64,000 nucleotides of DNA, taken from contig CAVYVC010000038.1 in assembly GCA_963771845.1 (NCBI GenBank), positions 1-64,000 on the forward strand, given 5' to 3'. Made by a program: the position numbers and the translations under genes. The first letter of the stretch is position 1; every line of letters begins with the position of its first letter. Shown piece after piece: positions 17,863-28,413 of the stretch. This DNA is from VAZQ01 sp963771845 (GTDB lineage Bacteria > Pseudomonadota > Alphaproteobacteria > Rhizobiales > Xanthobacteraceae). The notes below the pieces were generated by a model. The model searched no databases, had not been told where the DNA came from, and worked only from the letters and a program-made list of their open reading frames with translations.

Positions 17863-19684
17863 ATGCCTATTCGGTCTCCACCCATCGCCCGCCCGCCGAT
17901 GATCCTGCGCGCCTTGCTCGTTGCTCTGGTGCTTCCGTGCTCCGGGCCGGCGCAGGCGAGTGGACATGGCATCGCAATGCATGGCGAGCCCGTCATGCCG
18001 GAAGGCTTCAAAAACGTCCCTTATGCCAATCCGGATGCGCCAAAAGGAGGGCGCCTGGTCCAGAGTATTCTGGGCACTTTCGATAGCCTCAATCCACTCA
18101 TCGTCAAAGGCATCTCACTGCCGGCGATCCGAGGTTACGTCGTGGAAAGCCTCATGGCGCGCGGCTACGACGAGCCATTCACGTTGTACGGATTGATCGC
18201 CCAATCAGTCGACACGGATCCGCAGCGCAGCTACGTGACATTCCGGATCAATCCGGCCGCGCGCTTTTCGGACGGCCGCGCCGTTACTGCCGAGGACGTC
18301 GTCTTCTCCTGGCAGCTCCTGCGCGACAAAGGCCGGCCCAACTACCGCACTTATTACAAGAAGGTCTCCAGCGCCGAGATCATCGATCAACACACGGTGC
18401 GCTTTGATCTGTCCGCAAGCAGCGACCGCGAGCTTCCGCTTATCCTCGGCCTGATGCCGGTGCTCGCGAAGCATGCAATTGTGCCGGAGACCTTCGAGGA
18501 AACCTCGTTCCGAGCTCCGCTTGGATTGGTCCCTACGTGGTAGGCGAGGTCGATCCGGGAAAAAGCGTGGTCCTGCGGCGTGATCCGAATTATTGGGCTC
18601 GCGACCTTCCCATCAATCGCGGCTTCTGGAATTTTGCCGAGGTCCGGTTCGATTTTTATCGCGAAGCCAATTCCCAGTTTGAGGCATTCAAGCGCGGTCT
18701 TTACGACTTCCGGCTTGAATACGATCCGGCGCGCTGGCAGACCGCCTACGCATTCCCCGCGGTACGAGACGGCCTGGTGATCAAGGAAAGCTTCCCGACC
18801 GGCGTGCCCAAGCCAAGCTCGTATCTTGTTTTCAACACACGCCGGCCCTTTTCACGGATGCGCGCGTGCGCGAGGCGATTTATTTGCTGTTCGATTTCGA
18901 GTGGATCAACCGCGGTTACTTCTTCGGCCTGTACGAACGGACCGCCGGTTATTTCGATGGCTCGGAGCTCTCATCCCATCGACAGCCCGCGAGTGCGCAC
19001 GAGATGGCGCTGCTCGCGCCTTTTCCCGGGGCGGTTCGTTCAGACGTGCTGAGCGGCAGCTGGTCACCGCCGGTCAGCGACGGCTCCGGGCGCGATCGCG
19101 CAACGCTCAAGCAGGCACTCAATCTCTTGTCAGCCGCGGGTTACGAGCTGCGCGGCCAGGAACTGGTCGAAGGTGCAAGCGGCCGGCGTTTCACCTTCGA
19201 AATCATGGTCACTGCGCGTGACGAAGAGCGGTTGGCGCTATTGTTTGCGCAGAGCCTCAAGCGGGCCGGCATCACGGCACGGGTGCGTTTCGTGGATGCT
19301 GTCCAATTCGAGGGGCGGCGCCTGACCTACGACTTCGACATGATCGAGAACCGCTGGGATCAATCGCTCTCGCCCGGCAACGAGCAGGCCTTCTACTGGG
19401 GTTCGGCAGCCGCCGATCAACCGGGCACCCGCAACTACATGGGTATCAAAAGCGCCGCTGTTGACGCGATGATTGCCGCACTGCTCAAGGCAGAAAGCTG
19501 GGAGGATTTCGTCGCGGCTGTGCGCGCGCTCGACCGTGTCCTGATTTCCGGCTTCTACACGATCCCACTCTTCCATGTGCCACAGCAATGGGTGGCGCGT
19601 TGGGCGAGAATCGGACGGCCCGCCACAACATCGCTCTATGGCTATCTGCCCGAAACCTGGTGGAGCGAGCCAAAACGGCCATGA
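17863..19684 (+). pseudogene. Frameshifted family-5 extracellular solute-binding protein (YejA-like)
   Basis: The three frames together give a periplasmic oligopeptide-binding protein of about 605 residues. It has a signal peptide (MILRALLVALVLPCSGPAQA), HGIAMHGEP, the conserved GGRLVQSILGTFDSLNPLIV, YSFDPAARFSDG-like INPAARFSDGRAVTAEDVVF, NYWARDLPINRGFWNFAEVR and GRRLTYDFDMIENRWDQSLS. Frame breaks fall at 18525-18530, where TTGGTCC stands for an expected TCGGGTCC, and at 18846-18848, where CCC stands for an expected CCCC. Both are single-base losses in homopolymers, and the protein sequence on each side is well conserved. No YejB/E/F transporter genes are adjacent. The gene is either a fresh pseudogene or an intact gene with assembly errors. 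Confidence 0.82.
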
Positions 19685-19709
19685 GGTCAATGGCCATGAG
19701 GTCTAAGCA

Positions 19710-21244
19710 ATGATCCTGAGCGACCCGCGCGGACGGTCAGCCGCTCCGCGCCTGAACACGCGCGCCACCATCGACGAGCTCCTGCACCGGGCGGCCGTGC
19801 GTCGCCCCGACGAGCTTGCTTTGATCGACGCACCCAATCGTGCGGGCGGCAGATGGCGCGCCGTCTCACCTACCGCCAAGCCGACCGGATGGTTTCTGCA
19901 ATTGCCGGCAGGCTACGCCGGCTTGGCCTGCACACCGACGCCATTGTGGCAATCCAGATGGCAAACACGGTGGAGAACGTGCTCACCGTGCTTGGCGTGC
20001 TGCGAGCGGGCTTCATCCCCATGCCTCTGCCGCTCCTGTGGCGGCGAACCGAAATGGTGGCTGCGCTCAGTCGCGTGGGCGCTACAGCATTGATTGTGAG
20101 CGGACGGATCGGCACGACGGACCACTACGACCTCGCCATGCACGTCGCCGCCGAAATCTTCCCCATCCGGTATGTCTGCGGTTTTGGGAGCAACCCTCCG
20201 GACGGGCTCGTTCCATTTGACGATCTCTTCACGACCGGCAAGCTTGATCCGCTTCCCGCCTGGGACGAAGAACGCACCTCGGAGCCTGCGGCCCATGTGG
20301 CACTCATCACGTGGGACACTTGCGCTGATGGTCTCGTTCCGGTGGCGCGCAGCCATGCAGAAGTCATCGCAGGTGGTCTGGCTGTCATGCTGGAGAGCCG
20401 TCTTGCGCAAAATGCAGTACTGCTCTCGACGCTGACTCTTTCATCGTTCGCGAACCTCGCGATTGCAGTCATACCTTGGCTTCTCGTCGGCGGCACACTC
20501 GTCTTGCATCATCCATTTGATGCCGAGGTCTATCTCTCGCAGTTGACAAGCATGGATTTCGACACCGTTTTGCTTTCCGGACCGCTTGCAGCACAACTTG
20601 CGGATAATGCTCGCGCCATGGGCCGCTCGCCGAATGTCATCGCGCTCTGGCGCAATCCCGAGCGGATCGGGCGCGCGTTGCCTTGGCGTGACAACAAGGC
20701 TCGCATGACCGACGTGCTTGCGTTCGGCGAGATCGGACTTATCGCTGCTTGCCGCGGAGCAGGCGGCAAGCCAGCGGCTATTCCTTTCGGCATTGTGACT
20801 GCGCCGCGGATGGCAAAGGGCGGCATCGCCATTGCCGAGATCGCGCCGACTGCAACCGGCACGGTCGCGTTGCGCGGTCCGATGGTCCCGCGCGCACCAT
20901 TTCCGCCGGGCGCGGAGCGCAGCGGTCTTCCCTATTTCAAGGTTTCACCCAGCGGCTTCGTCGATACCGGTTACGCGTGCCAGCCCGACGTCCCGGCGAT
21001 GGTTGTGACCGGCCCCCCTCCCGGAATGGTTGGCGTCGGCGGGTATCGATTTGTGCTCGCTGACCTGCAAGATCTCGTGAACCGAGCCGGCTCCCAGCAA
21101 GCATCCGTGGCGGTTCTGCCGGACGCGCTTGCGGGTCACCGCCTTAGCGGAATCGCCGACAACCCGGAAGCTGTCCAAGCCGCTCTGGCCAAACTCGGGA
21201 TAAATCCGCTCGTGGTCGCAGCATTCCGAGAACGGGGAGCGTAA
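19710..21244 (+). CDS. Adenylate-forming (AMP-binding) family protein with degenerate motifs, frameshifted near the start
   Basis: The first 45 codons (TIDELLHRAAVRRPDELALI) are in one frame and the rest, from about 19853 (RRLTYRQADRMVSAIAGRLR), in another, so a base is missing around 19840-19852. Together they give about 511 residues of acyl-CoA-synthetase-like fold, including LLWRRTEMV, SGLPYFKVSPSGFVDTGYAC and VGVGGYRFVLADLQDLV. The expected ATP loop (S-G-T-T-G-x-P-K) is replaced by LITWDTCADGLVPVARSHAE, and the catalytic lysine region near the C-terminus is not recognisable. I infer a degenerate or non-catalytic member. It precedes a similarly degenerate GGDEF protein by 128 bp on the same strand. 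Confidence 0.75.
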
Positions 21245-21372
21245 AGCGAACTCAAAGGTCGGTTCCGAGCACGCGCGTTATGGGCGAAAGCTGCCCGGCT
21301 GTTTGTTGACGAGCCATTAATCGCCTTAGCCTACGGTAGCGTGTTATTGCGTTCCAACCGGCAGCTTCAATC

Positions 21373-22629
21373 ATGGCGCTCCTGGGTCCGATGGTCGTCG
21401 TTACAGAGACCTCGGCTGCCGAGTTGATAAATGTCCTGTCCAAAGCTGGCGCCTTTCCCATTGTCGAAACCGGCTGGGCGGACGCCCCGACTGCAATCGC
21501 AGAAGTGCAGCCGGTAGCAGTTGCGATTGCGCAGGCGGCAGACGCGGCCGCCGCGCGGCACGTTCGCGCCTTTGCGCACTCGATTGCAACCCGCGCGGGG
21601 CCGGTGACCCCGGTGTTTACCCTGGTGGAAAACGATAGTGCCGCCGGCGTTCCCGGCGCGCTGGCGGCCGCGCATGAGGACGCTCCGGAGCGCTTTATTG
21701 CGCGACTAAACTCGGCGCTTCGTATCAGAACGTTGCATGCCACCGTCCTGCGTCGTGCACGCGCGATAAATCCGGCGAGACTAATATCGGTTCCGGCCAA
21801 TCTTCTTGCCGATGCGACCGTACTTTGCGTCGGCCGTGGGGGATCGTATCCGGCGCTTTCTGTTGCACTCGGCGAACGGGTCGGTCTCATCGGCACATTC
21901 AGCATCGAAGCTGCCGCGCGCTATCTCAATGCGCGCGATATCGACGGTATCGTGATCGGCGAGGGTCTTGGCCCGCGTCCTGTCGATGCCTTGCTCACCG
22001 CGCTTGCCGAGGATCCCCGCTTCCGTGATCTTCCGATTGGACTACTCAACCGAGGCGCGGATGAGGAGAGCGCGCTGCCCAATCTGATCTGCGTCGAGGC
22101 GAGCGCCTTGCGTCTGGTCGAGCGGATTCTTCCATTCGTTCGGCTGCGCGCTTTTGAAGGCCACCTCAAGCGGACGCTTAAGTCGCTCGAGAGCGACGGC
22201 TTCTTCGACCCTGATACTGGCCTCCTGCAATCGCATGCTTTTTGGCGCGATCTCGACCGCGCGGTGGAGGAAGCCGAGGAGAGCGGCAGCGCGCTTTCGA
22301 TTGCCCGCTTCTCATTCGAGGGGATTACCGACGGGCGCTCGCATATCGATGCCGCCCGCCTATTCAGCCGGCTGGTACGCACGGTCGACTTCGCCTGCCG
22401 TGAGCAGGACGGCTCCATTCTCGCGGCGTTCACCGGAACCGATCTGCGCAGCGCCCATGTCGTAGCACGACGGCTCGCAAGCACGCTCAAGCAGACAATG
22501 CTCTCTCCCGGGCGCGACCGGCGTACCATCAGGCCCTCGATCACGCTTGCGACCTTCAAGCCCACGGACAATCTGAGCACACTGGTTGCGCGCGTAGGCG
22601 CTTACCCGAAAGCTAACGTCGCCCATTAA
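21373..22629 (+). CDS. Degenerate REC-REC-GGDEF (PleD-like) protein
   Basis: 418 residues with the length and layout of PleD but without its active residues. Residues 5-100 (MVVVTETSAAELINVLSKAG) and 147-240 (ATVLCVGRGGSYPALSVALG) look like two receiver folds lacking the phospho-acceptor aspartates. Residues 275-410 (FFDPDTGLLQSHAFWRDLDR) match the start of a GGDEF domain, where the site expected as GGDEF reads REQDGSILAAF. It should therefore neither be phosphorylated nor make cyclic-di-GMP. A scaffold or sensor role is inferred only from the retained fold. Confidence 0.75.
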   Translation: MALLGPMVVVTETSAAELINVLSKAGAFPIVETGWADAPTAIAEVQPVAVAIAQAADAAAARHVRAFAHSIATRAGPVTPVFTLVENDSAAGVPGALAAAHEDAPERFIARLNSALRIRTLHATVLRRARAINPARLISVPANLLADATVLCVGRGGSYPALSVALGERVGLIGTFSIEAAARYLNARDIDGIVIGEGLGPRPVDALLTALAEDPRFRDLPIGLLNRGADEESALPNLICVEASALRLVERILPFVRLRAFEGHLKRTLKSLESDGFFDPDTGLLQSHAFWRDLDRAVEEAEESGSALSIARFSFEGITDGRSHIDAARLFSRLVRTVDFACREQDGSILAAFTGTDLRSAHVVARRLASTLKQTMLSPGRDRRTIRPSITLATFKPTDNLSTLVARVGAYPKANVAH

Positions 22630-22710
22630 ACGAAGCCCAATCCGGGCAGGCCACCAGGTTTTCATTTCATCGCGATCGGTCTAAGCTGATTGCCTCGTGT
22701 GGAGGCGACC

Positions 22711-23367
22711 ATGACCCTGCCGATCGATATGATCTCCGACGTTGTTTGCCCCTGGTGCTTGATCGGAAAACGGCGTCTCGAAAAGGCCATTGCGCTTCGC
22801 CCCGACATACCGATTGAGGTCCGCTTCCAACCCTACTTCCTCAATCCATGGGTGCCGCGCGAGGGATTAAGCCGGGAGCAGTATCTCGTCAAAAAATTTG
22901 GCTCGTCTGAGCGATATCGACCAATCGCCGCGCGAGTGGCCAAGGCGGCCGCCGAGGAAGGGCTGGCATACGCCCCAGAAAAGATCACGCGCCAGCCTAA
23001 TACGCTCGATTGTCACCGGCTGATCCTGTGGGCCGGCCCGTCCGGCAATGCCGCTGCCATGAAGCAACGGCTCATGGAGCTTTATTTCGCAGAAGGTGGC
23101 GACCTTTCCGATCGCGATACTCTGGTTAAAGCCGCCGCCGAATGCGGCCTTGATGCCGATAGCATCCGCGCGCGCCTGGCGAGTGAGGAGGATACGGCAC
23201 GCGTACAGCAGCAGGCAGATTCAGCCAAGGAAGCCGGCATTGACGGCGTACCATGCTTCATTTTTGCGGGCGCGATCGCGGTGCAAGGTGCGCAATCGCC
23301 GGAATATCTTGCTCAGGCCATTGATCGCGCCGTGCGCGAATATGCCAATCGGCAAGCCGCCGAATAG
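22711..23367 (+). CDS. DsbA-family oxidoreductase, FrnE-like
   Basis: 218 residues from ATG 22711, with GGAGG six bases upstream; the frame extends seven codons further without a better site. A thioredoxin fold with the CPWC active site at the start (ISDVVCPWCLIGKRRLEKAI), the helical insertion of DsbA/FrnE proteins, and the cis-proline loop GIDGVPCFIFAG. There is no signal peptide, so it is cytoplasmic. Members act as thiol oxidoreductases or polyketide-related isomerases; substrate unknown. It converges on mfd with 8 bp between the stops. Confidence 0.9.
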   Translation: MTLPIDMISDVVCPWCLIGKRRLEKAIALRPDIPIEVRFQPYFLNPWVPREGLSREQYLVKKFGSSERYRPIAARVAKAAAEEGLAYAPEKITRQPNTLDCHRLILWAGPSGNAAAMKQRLMELYFAEGGDLSDRDTLVKAAAECGLDADSIRARLASEEDTARVQQQADSAKEAGIDGVPCFIFAGAIAVQGAQSPEYLAQAIDRAVREYANRQAAE

Positions 23368-23375
23368 CCTGCCGG

Positions 23376-26300
23376 TCAAGCAGCCTCGGCCGGCTGAGCG
23401 AGCGTGACCAGATTGCGCAGGATCGCGGCCGTGCCGCGCAAGCGCTCCTCCGGTTTCTCCCAATCGTCAAAGAACACCACCTTCATGTCGGGGCGCACGC
23501 GGGCGGAGCGGCCCTGCTCGTGGATATAGCCAACCAACCGATCCGGATTGGTGAAGGTGTTGTCGCGGAACGAGATCACCGCTCCTTTGGGGCCGGTTTC
23601 GATCTTCTCAACATTGGCCTGCCGGCACAGCAGTTTGATGCCGACGACCAAAAGCAGGTGCTCCACTTCACGCGGCAACGGGCCGAAGCGATCGACTAGC
23701 TCGGCCGCGAAAGGCTCGATCTCGCGGTCATCATCGATTTCGGCCAGCCGGCGGTAGAGCGCAAGCCGCACCGGCAGGTCTGCCACGTAGTCCTCGGGTA
23801 TCATGACTGACGCTCCGATGGTGATCTGGGGCGACCATTTGTCGGAGGCAGGAGCCGTGATGCCAGCTTTGAGGCTTGCGACCGCCTCTTCCAGCATCTG
23901 CTGGTAAAGCTCGAAGCCAACCTCCTTGATATGACCGGACTGCTCCTCGCCGAGGAGATTGCCTGCGCCCCGGATGTCGAGGTCATGGGAGGCAAGCTGA
24001 AATCCCGCACCCAGCGTGTCGAGCGATTGCAGTACTTGCAGCCGCCGCTCGGCTTGCGGCGTGATTTTTTGCGATGCCGGCAACGTGAATAAGGAGTAAG
24101 CGCGCACCTTGGACCGGCCAACGCGGCCGCGCAGCTGATAGAGCTGAGATAAACCGAAGCGATCGGCGCGGTGAACAATCAGGGTGTTTGCATTCGGAAT
24201 ATCGAGTCCCGATTCCACGATGGCGGTCGACAACAGCAGATCGTATCTGCCGTCGTAGAAGGCGGACATGATGTCCTCCAACACGGTCGAGGGCATCTGC
24301 CCGTGCGCGACGGCAAGCCGCATTTCCGGGACGTGCCGATCGAGAAAATCCTTGGCTCCTGCAAGATCTTCGATGCGCGGACAGACATAAAAAGCCTGAC
24401 CCCCACGGTAGCGCTCACGCAAAAGCGCTTCGCGGACAATCACCGGATCGAACGGGCTCACGAATGTGCGCACCGCAAGCCGATCGACGGGAGGCGAGGC
24501 GATGACCGAGAGCTCCCGCACGCCTGAAAGCGCAAGCTGCAAGGTACGCGGGATGGGGGTTGCCGTCAGCGTCAGTACGTGGACTTCGGCGCGCAGCTGC
24601 TTGAGCTTTTCCTTGTGTGCGACTCCGAAATGCTGCTCCTCGTCAATGACGAGAAGTCCGAGATCGCGAAATTTGATGGATTTGCCAAGCAGCGCATGCG
24701 TGCCGACGACGATGTCGATCGTGCCGTCTGCGATGCCTTTCTTCACGCGCGTAAGCTCTTTGCCCGCGACCAGCCGGGAAGCCTGGGCAACGTTGACGGG
24801 AAAGTCGCGGAAGCGCTGCGAGAACGTGCTGGCGTGCTGGCGAGCCAACAGGGTTGTTGGAACAACGATTGCGACCTGCTGGCCTTGCATCGCGGTGACG
24901 AAAGCGGCACGTAGCGCAACTTCGGTTTTGCCAAAGCCGACATCTCCGCAAATCAGCCGGTCCATGGGGCGGCCGGAGGCGAGCTCGGAAAGGACAACAT
25001 CAATTGCGGTCTGCTGGTCCTCGGTTTCTTCATAAGGAAACGCGGCACAGAACTCGTCATAGGGACCCGGCTCCACAGACAACCGGGGCGCTTCGCGCAG
25101 CTGCCGCTCGGCCGCGATCTTGATCAGCTCGTTCGCAATCTCGCGGATGCGGTTCTTCATCCGCGCCTTGCGCGCCTGCCAGGCGCCGCCGCCAAGGCGG
25201 TCGAGTTCGACCGCGGTCTCTTCCGAACCGTAGCGCGAGAGCAGCTCGATGTTTTCCACCGGCAGGAAGAGTTTGTCGCCGCCGGCATAGTGCAGTTCGA
25301 GACAGTCATGCGGCGCGCCGGCAGCCTCGATTGCCCGCAACTGCACGAACCGGCCGATGCCATGATCGACGTGAACGACGAGGTCACCCGCGGAAAGGCT
25401 GGTCAGCTCGGAAATGAAATTTTCCGCGCGCCGCGTCGAGCGGCGCGGCCGCACCAGGCGATCACCGAGAATGTCCTGCTCGCCGATGATGGCCGCATCG
25501 GCGGTTTCGAACCCGGCCTCAAGACCCAGGACGGCGAGCGCGACGCTCCTCTTCGGCAGCCCGGTAGCTTCCTGCCATGAGGCGACCGCCGTGAGGTCCG
25601 CGAGCCCGTGATCCGCGAGCACGTGGGACATGCGCTCACGCGCGCCTTCGCTCCAGAGCGCGACGGTTACCCGTTTGCCGGCGGCCTGCAGCCCTTTGAC
25701 ATGCTCCGTCACTGCCTCGAATACGTTGCGGCCCGGCTCCGCACGCTCCGCGGCAAAATTGCGCCCCTGCCTGGCAGCGAGCTCGATGGCCCCCTGCCCT
25801 TGCGGAAGGCTGAATGGCGTAAGCTTCGCGAGCGGCACATGATCGAGTCGCTCCCGCCACTCGGCCTCCCCGAAATAGAGCCGCTCCGGCGGCAACGGCT
25901 TGTAAGGGGGGCTGCCATCGCGCTGCCCCAGCGCCTGTTGACGCGCCTCGTAATAGTCGCTGATCTGAACAAGCCGCTCATGCGCAGCGTCTTCGGCGAG
26001 CGTATCCAGCACAACTGCGGACCGCGGCACGTAATCGAAGAGCGTTTCCAGCTGCTCGTGAAACAGCGGCAGCCAGTGTTCCATGCCGGGGTGCCGCCTG
26101 CCCTCGCTCACGGCTTGATAAAGCAGATCGTCGGGCGCAGGCGCGCCAAAGGCCTCGACGTAGCCAAGGCGGAAGTGCCTGATGCTGTCCGGGGTCAAAT
26201 GGAATTCGGCAACCGGCACCAGATCGAGCCTGTGCAGTTGACCCGTGGTTCGCTGGCTCTCGGGATCGAAGCTGCGAATGGTTTCGAGCGTATCACCGAA

Positions 26301-26876
26301 GAAATCGAGCCGCACCGGCTCGCCAGTTCCCGGCGCGAAGAGGTCAATGATGCCCCCGCGCACTGCGTAATCACCAGGTTCGCGCACGGTTGAAGCGCGG
26401 ATAAAGCCGTTGAGCTCCAGCCAGGCGATGATCCCCTCCATGGCGAGCACATTGCCGGGCGCCACCGAGAGGGATTGCGCGACCACAAAATCCCGGCTCG
26501 GTACGCGCTGGAGCACGGCATTCACGCTCGCGAGCACGACCCGCGCGCGTTCTTTGCCGCGCGCGAGTTGCGACAGCGCGGTCATGCGCTGGGCCACGAA
26601 AGCCGCATGCGGCGAGACCCGATCGTAGGGTTGACAATCCCACGATGGGAATTCGAGCACGCTGAGGTGGGGCGCGAAGAAATCGAGCGCGCGATGCAGC
26701 AATGCCATGCGGGGGCCATCGCGGCAAATCATGACAAGGTTCACCGCGGGCGCGTCTGGAGACGCCGCGAGCACGCGGGCAAGATCGGAGAGGATGAGCC
26801 CTTGCGCGCTGTCGGAGACGCCCGAAAATGTCAGCGCCCGGCCAGCCGCGAGGCGGTCTATCGCGGGGATGCCCAT
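23376..26876 (-). CDS. mfd: Transcription-repair coupling factor
   Basis: 1166 residues, full length. Order of parts: UvrB-like N-terminal modules (AAVVNLVMICRDGPRM-type start, RVPSRDFVVAQ), the RNA polymerase-interacting segment GDLVVHVDHGIGRFVQLRAI (about 493-512), RecG-like helicase motifs with Walker A GDVGFGKTEVALRAAF, VVPTTLLARQH, DEEQHFGVAHKEKLKQL, TLTATPIPRTLQLA, then QLRGRVGRSKVRAYS and the C-terminal TRCF domain. Mfd removes RNA polymerase stalled at DNA damage and recruits UvrA. Its start overlaps the sdhE 3-prime end by 19 bp, so the two are probably co-transcribed. Confidence 0.97.
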   Translation of the reverse strand: MGIPAIDRLAAGRALTFSGVSDSAQGLILSDLARVLAASPDAPAVNLVMICRDGPRMALLHRALDFFAPHLSVLEFPSWDCQPYDRVSPHAAFVAQRMTALSQLARGKERARVVLASVNAVLQRVPSRDFVVAQSLSVAPGNVLAMEGIIAWLELNGFIRASTVREPGDYAVRGGIIDLFAPGTGEPVRLDFFGDTLETIRSFDPESQRTTGQLHRLDLVPVAEFHLTPDSIRHFRLGYVEAFGAPAPDDLLYQAVSEGRRHPGMEHWLPLFHEQLETLFDYVPRSAVVLDTLAEDAAHERLVQISDYYEARQQALGQRDGSPPYKPLPPERLYFGEAEWRERLDHVPLAKLTPFSLPQGQGAIELAARQGRNFAAERAEPGRNVFEAVTEHVKGLQAAGKRVTVALWSEGARERMSHVLADHGLADLTAVASWQEATGLPKRSVALAVLGLEAGFETADAAIIGEQDILGDRLVRPRRSTRRAENFISELTSLSAGDLVVHVDHGIGRFVQLRAIEAAGAPHDCLELHYAGGDKLFLPVENIELLSRYGSEETAVELDRLGGGAWQARKARMKNRIREIANELIKIAAERQLREAPRLSVEPGPYDEFCAAFPYEETEDQQTAIDVVLSELASGRPMDRLICGDVGFGKTEVALRAAFVTAMQGQQVAIVVPTTLLARQHASTFSQRFRDFPVNVAQASRLVAGKELTRVKKGIADGTIDIVVGTHALLGKSIKFRDLGLLVIDEEQHFGVAHKEKLKQLRAEVHVLTLTATPIPRTLQLALSGVRELSVIASPPVDRLAVRTFVSPFDPVIVREALLRERYRGGQAFYVCPRIEDLAGAKDFLDRHVPEMRLAVAHGQMPSTVLEDIMSAFYDGRYDLLLSTAIVESGLDIPNANTLIVHRADRFGLSQLYQLRGRVGRSKVRAYSLFTLPASQKITPQAERRLQVLQSLDTLGAGFQLASHDLDIRGAGNLLGEEQSGHIKEVGFELYQQMLEEAVASLKAGITAPASDKWSPQITIGASVMIPEDYVADLPVRLALYRRLAEIDDDREIEPFAAELVDRFGPLPREVEHLLLVVGIKLLCRQANVEKIETGPKGAVISFRDNTFTNPDRLVGYIHEQGRSARVRPDMKVVFFDDWEKPEERLRGTAAILRNLVTLAQPAEAA

Positions 26877-27163
26877 CGGCTGCCCTCCCCGCTTCGATTG
26901 AAATCGCGCAGGCGCCGAAACAATCCGGAATCAAAACCGATCGGCACATCTGCTTCGCCCGTTATCCACCCCAGAAGCTCGCGGTCCGGCTGCTCCATCA
27001 ACTGCTCGAACTCGAGCAGCTCCTGCGCGGTGAGCTCGTTTATCGTTCGCTCCGCGAAGCGCCCCATGATCAAATCGAGCTCCCGCATCCCGCGATGCCA
27101 GGAGCGAAAGAGAATCCTGCGCCGGCGAATTTCCAATTGGCTCCGCTGTGCCGCGCCTGTCAT
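26858..27163 (-). CDS. sdhE: Succinate dehydrogenase assembly factor 2 (FAD assembly factor)
   Basis: 101 residues. RRILFRSWHRGMRELDLIMG carries the family-defining RGMRE motif used to help attach FAD to SdhA. The rest, including LLEFEQLMEQPDRELLGWIT, is the normal short helical bundle. It acts in the cytoplasm before the flavoprotein joins the membrane complex. In related Hyphomicrobiales I recall sdhE-mfd lying divergent from recG; here recG is about 10 kb away, beyond the pilus locus. Confidence 0.93.
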   Translation of the reverse strand: MTGAAQRSQLEIRRRRILFRSWHRGMRELDLIMGRFAERTINELTAQELLEFEQLMEQPDRELLGWITGEADVPIGFDSGLFRRLRDFNRSGEGSRWASPR

Positions 27164-27441
27164 GGTTCCTCGTCGGTCTGCGCAACGCCAAAAGCCCGGA
27201 CGCAGCCGGGCCCGGTTGATATAGCGATGAAGGGACCAAATGTCAGCGGTCTCGTTTGCGTTGAAACAGGCGCCTATCCTGGAGATGTTGACAGAGATTT
27301 CTTTGCACGTTTTCGACTTTTGACACGCCTGTAAACGCCTGTAACATCAGGCTCCGCCTTGGATGAACGCCGGCGACCAATTTACCGCCGAGGTGGGTAA
27401 TTCGAGCACCGCGGCCTGGCTCGCGCTGAACAAAGCTTCTG

Positions 27442-28413
27442 TCAGTACGTGACCGTAACGACCACCGAATCAGAATAGCTGCCGGGCGAGGGAGTGGTTT
27501 GCGAGCCCACTCGGCCGTAGACGGTGAGCGCCTGGCCTGATCCGGTGCCGGTGGCGCTTTCGGTGTTGCTGCCGATGGTGTTGCCCCACGGTTGGTTGCG
27601 CGCCGAGTTCTGATAGAGCCCGTAGGTTATCTTCTCGCTCCCCTTTGACATCTTTCGCTGCGTGGGATCGATTGCACCGGAAGTTCCGCCGTCGAGTCCC
27701 ACAGTGTAGGGCGTCGTGTTCGTGCACTGCACGGTGGTGCTGCCCGTTGCGTCCACATTCGACGCAATGATCCCGGCAGAGCCGAAATTGACGCCGCTCG
27801 CGGACACGAGACAGTTCGATGGCACCGTCGCGGTCCAGGTGGTGGTCCCCCCGGTGGCCATCTTGCTGCCGGTCGGGCATGATGCCGTGCCCTTATTGGC
27901 GTACTTCATCCCGGGCGACGTGGCGCTCCAGGTATAGGTCAGGGGCTTTGCGGTCTGCTGGTTGGCGAGCACACGCGCATAGACCGTGAGCGTCACGCTG
28001 GCACTCCCGGTCGAGCCGAGGGCGAGGTCGTTGGTTACGCCACTCGACCCGTAAGCGGTCACGACCGAGCCCCACGAGCCCCAAACCTGCGTTCGCGAAC
28101 TATCGGAATAGAATTCGTGATCGAGGAAGTTCGTGCCGTTGCTGAGCGCGCGCTTGCCTGCGTCGGTTGGACTGCCCGCGCTCATCTCGATGCAAAGTCG
28201 GACGGTTGTATTCTTGCTTCCCGTGCAGGTTATGGTGAAGCTGGATGTAGAGTTGTTAGCCGCGCCGGAAAGAACGTTGGTATTTCCGTAGGAACCCGAA
28301 GCATTGGCCGTGGTGCAGGTCTGCGCATGCGCCCCAACGCAGCCAACCACCGCCAGGGCGAAGACAACCTGAATAGCGGCCGCGAGGAACCGCCCGAACG
28401 GCAGCCATCTCAT
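27442..28413 (-). CDS. Two-domain spore coat protein U (SCPU) family protein, likely pilus tip adhesin
   Basis: 323 residues with a signal peptide (to AHAQ) and two Csu/SCPU-type domains. The first is about 32-185 (SFTITCTGSKNTTVRLCIEM, TNFLDHEFYSDSSRTQVWG). The second is about 195-323 (NCLVSASGVNFGSAGII, TTPYTVGLDGGTSGA, ITYGLYQNSARNQPWGNTIG), ending in SDSVVVTVTY. In archaic chaperone-usher systems the tip subunit is a two-domain protein of this kind while shaft subunits have one domain. It overlaps the chaperone gene by ATGA and is last in the operon. The tip role is inferred from architecture and from comparison with CsuE. Confidence 0.85.
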   Translation of the reverse strand: MRWLPFGRFLAAAIQVVFALAVVGCVGAHAQTCTTANASGSYGNTNVLSGAANNSTSSFTITCTGSKNTTVRLCIEMSAGSPTDAGKRALSNGTNFLDHEFYSDSSRTQVWGSWGSVVTAYGSSGVTNDLALGSTGSASVTLTVYARVLANQQTAKPLTYTWSATSPGMKYANKGTASCPTGSKMATGGTTTWTATVPSNCLVSASGVNFGSAGIIASNVDATGSTTVQCTNTTPYTVGLDGGTSGAIDPTQRKMSKGSEKITYGLYQNSARNQPWGNTIGSNTESATGTGSGQALTVYGRVGSQTTPSPGSYSDSVVVTVTY

